Assembly (NCBI GenBank): GCA_016715195.1 | Contig: JADKBB010000019.1 | Span: 1 to 64,000 of the forward strand | From: Candidatus Villigracilis proximus | GTDB lineage: Bacteria; Chloroflexota; Anaerolineae; Anaerolineales; Villigracilaceae | DNA length: 64,000 nucleotides | Direction of reading: 5' to 3' | Shown: piece by piece, positions 61,931 to 64,000 of the stretch | Layout: every line of letters starts with the position of its first letter | How positions within the stretch are numbered: position 1 is the stretch's first letter | Translations under genes and position numbers: made by a program | The notes under the pieces: generated by a model | The model's database searches: none | Told to the model about the DNA's origin: nothing | Seen by the model: the letters and a program-made list of their open reading frames with translations, nothing else

Positions 61931-61983
61931 CTATATATTTAAGTTTCAATTTTTTCAATTTTTTTATTCAAAGGATGTGCGCC

Positions 61984-64000
61984 ATGTTGAGATCATTCAA
62001 ATTGCTATTTTTGACCGTTGTGATGATAGCTTCTCTGTTCCTGGGTCCGGTTACGCCTGCCTACGCGTTGACATACCCGGCTGAGATCAATAAAAGCTTT
62101 ACGCCGATTGCGATTGTCTCGGGTGGTGTTTCCAAATTACGGGTTACCATTTATAACCCGAATGCAAACCCGCTGACCAATGCAGGTTGGACGGATAACT
62201 TGATCGGTGTGCAGCCGGGCTTGTCTATTGCGAATCCACCCAATGTGTTCCATACTTGTGATGGTACCGTACCTGGATCTGCAACAGTGACAGCGGTAGC
62301 AGGTGGAACCACGATTTCATTAAGTGGGGGAACCGTTCCAAGGCAGATCGTGAACACTCCCGGCAGTTGCTATGTTGAAGTGGATGTCACTTCAACCACA
62401 CCCGGCAATCTGATCAACACACTTCCAGCAAGTGTTCTCACGGCTACCACTCTTGATGGCGCTACACCCGTTGCGATTACCAACACGACACCAGCCAGTG
62501 CCACTCTAAATGTGATTGGTGTGCAGCCGCCTTCTTTGAGCAAAGGCTTTGTGCCCAATACGATTTCAGTTGGGCAGAAAAGTACGTTAACGATTACTCT
62601 TCGTAATAACGATACCAAAAACCCGCTGACCCAGACCACACTTACTGATTATTTACCCGCGAATGTGGTATTGGCGACCCCGGTACAACACTTAGCAGTT
62701 CCCATCTTAAGTGGCTGCGGCGGTTCAGCAACATTGTTGAACGGGCCGGGTGGAACTCCTGTTGCTCCAGGTGACACCGCGTTGACGCTCAATAATGCGA
62801 CCATTGCAAAAACCTCCAACTGTGTGATTACGGTGGATGTCACTTCATTAAATCAAGGTTCTTATCTAAATACGATTCCTGCCGGCCCTGCCGGACTTGG
62901 CTCAATTAGCACTCGTGAAGGTGTGACCAATGCCAGCCTGGCGAGTGACACATTAAATGTTCAGGCGTTTACCTTGAGCAAGTCATTTGCGACCTCGCCC
63001 ATTGCGGCGGGTGGTGTCAGCCTGATGACGATTACCATTAATAATATTGCCAGTATTCCTTATACCGGCGTTACATTGACCGATACCTTCCTCGCTCCCG
63101 CCGCTGACAATCTGGAGTTTTTAGATGACGCCTCGAAGACCACGACTTGTATTAGTGGGAGCGAGGTGATCACTATTTCACGGGTTGCGCCGGCGGTAAA
63201 TTTGGACAATCGATTGGTACTGACGAATGGCAGTATCGCCGCCAACTCATCCTGTACGATTACGGTCAATGTCCGTGCCAAATTGGGGACACCAGCCGCA
63301 ACTTATACAAATAATATTCCCATCGGGGCGATGTCCACCACTCAAGGCGCTACCAATCATGCGCCCGCTTCTGCCACTTTAGCTGTTACATCACTCTCTA
63401 TTGCGAAAGCCTTTTTGCCAACTACTTTTGCGGCCGGGCAAACCAGCACGCTGACGATCACAATTACAAATCCTTCTGCCAGCCCCTTTACTGGTGCTAC
63501 TTTGGCAGATACCCTGCCCACTACCCTTTTACTTAGCAATCTGAGATATGCCAGGCACACCCAACACTACTTGTACTACCGGGAGCCGACCACCTGTGTT
63601 GGGCTCGTTTATCTGGTGCGCACCAACACGTACTGTAACCTTGACTGGCGGCACGATTCCAGCCACAGGTAGCTGTAACATCGTCGCCCAAGTCACAACC
63701 CTTGCGGCTGCTCCATCGGCCAATAATTACTGATAATACGGTCCCCTGCTAGCGCCCTAACAACTTCCGAAGGCGGTACGAACGTTGCTGTTGCAATAGA
63801 GCACAGTTACGGTTACTACAGTTACGGTTAGCAAAGCTTATTCACCCACTACGGTGGCTTACCCCAATGCCAGCCGTTTGACGATTACGATTACCAATCC
63901 AATCACCGGTGGCGCGTTGACCGGCATCACCTTAACTGACGTTTTGGATTCCCGCCTCGAAATTGTAGCGGCTTCCTTCCGGCTTCCCAGCTACTACTTG
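61984..64000 (+). pseudogene. Large secreted DUF11-like repeat surface protein, 3' partial, frameshifted at the end
   Basis: Begins MLRSFKLLFLTVVMIASLFL with a Sec signal peptide (cut near PAYA-L); AAGGA precedes ATG 61984. At least five tandem repeats of about 130-150 residues follow, each opening S-K-x-F-x-P-x-x-I-x-x-G-x-x-S-x-L-T-I-T (e.g. SKGFVPNTISVGQKSTLTIT) and having TLTDxLP later. This is the DUF11/conserved-repeat pattern of bacterial surface and adhesin-like proteins. The frame is lost near 63541-63547 and again around 63733-63790; later codons (VTVSKAYSPTTVAYPNASRL) resume the repeat pattern. The gene continues beyond the window. Confidence 0.8.

Noticed and set aside
61785..61983. 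Known cyclic-di-GMP riboswitch in the surface-protein leader
   Set aside because: I looked for the GEMM consensus segments and did not find them in order. Only the terminator-like hairpin is supported.
1..64000. tRNA or rRNA genes
   Set aside because: I scanned the intergenic spaces by eye and saw no cloverleaf or rRNA-like sequence; a tRNA search tool was not available.

Overview
The window looks like a fragment of a Chloroflexota genome, most likely class Anaerolineae. This is an inference from gene content: a YgeY/YgeW-type purine-catabolism cluster beside a BMP-family nucleoside transporter, a CarH-type B12 photoreceptor with crtI/crtB, a LytR-CpsA-Psr lipoprotein, a GH25-SH3b protein and many lineage-typical membrane proteins. 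No rRNA, tRNA, CRISPR array, insertion sequence or prophage was seen. About ten genes are broken by single-base slips, mostly in homopolymers, and one stretch (53281-53400) is almost nothing but homopolymer runs. The sequence is therefore probably a draft with residual consensus errors, and the broken genes should not be taken as true pseudogenes without read support.

Layout. 1-3444 (+): ygeY (5' end cut off), a histidine phosphatase, ygeW and an internally shortened carbamate kinase. 3491-10427 (+): a polytopic GT-C-like protein, then a complete BMP-type nucleoside ABC importer (lipoprotein, double ATPase, two permeases). 10495-15297 (+): threonine synthase, AI-2E-family transporter, polyprenyl-type glycosyltransferase (three overlapping genes), then a MATE exporter. 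15577-30324 (-): about 14.7 kb of tightly packed, often overlapping genes: crtI, a CarH-like regulator, DegV, four small membrane proteins, a peroxiredoxin-like protein with an in-frame UGA at its catalytic position, an SDR, an MFS transporter, an unknown protein, DNA photolyase, a DUF3267 protein, an alpha/beta hydrolase, a cytochrome P450, a lycopene cyclase and an F420/PPOX-type oxidoreductase, closed by a strong terminator. crtB (+, 30494) diverges from crtI, and the two back-to-back promoters share an inverted repeat. Carotenoid synthesis, P450 and photolyase under a B12 light sensor recall the Thermus light-induced carotenoid locus.

31711-34340 (+): SGNH lipoprotein, methylmalonyl-CoA epimerase, tilS. 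34371-40138 (-): a tyrosine-recombinase-fold protein without its catalytic residues, an LCP lipoprotein, a LysM protein and a histidine-kinase-like protein without the phospho-accepting His. 40202-47704 (+): TPR protein, lipoprotein, folD, dihaem cytochrome c, a broken GT-C-like gene, and a PadR/HAAS pair. 47812-52014 (-): a GH25-SH3b-phosphodiester glycosidase fusion, YraN and a GT4 glycosyltransferase. 52123-53245 (+): a ThiS-like carrier and TtuA-like tRNA thiolase. 53478-55810: a tail-anchored Ser/Thr kinase divergent from an FHA-winged-helix regulator and a PPOX-family protein. 55869-61621: PIG-L deacetylase (+), then CpXC protein, PepF and a GAF-PAS histidine kinase (-). 61984-end (+): a large secreted repeat protein with a long leader, cut off by the window edge.

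The most interesting points are: (1) a probable selenocysteine peroxiredoxin (UGA at 24170-24172, followed at the right distance by a 6-bp hairpin fitting the bacterial SECIS rule); (2) the CarH-linked carotenoid/photoprotection array and its divergent promoter; (3) two apparently inactive enzyme relatives, a recombinase and a histidine kinase; (4) a carbamate kinase lacking roughly 90-100 internal residues; (5) the FHA-transcription-factor/kinase pair; and (6) a class of internally repetitive, self-complementary intergenic sequences.
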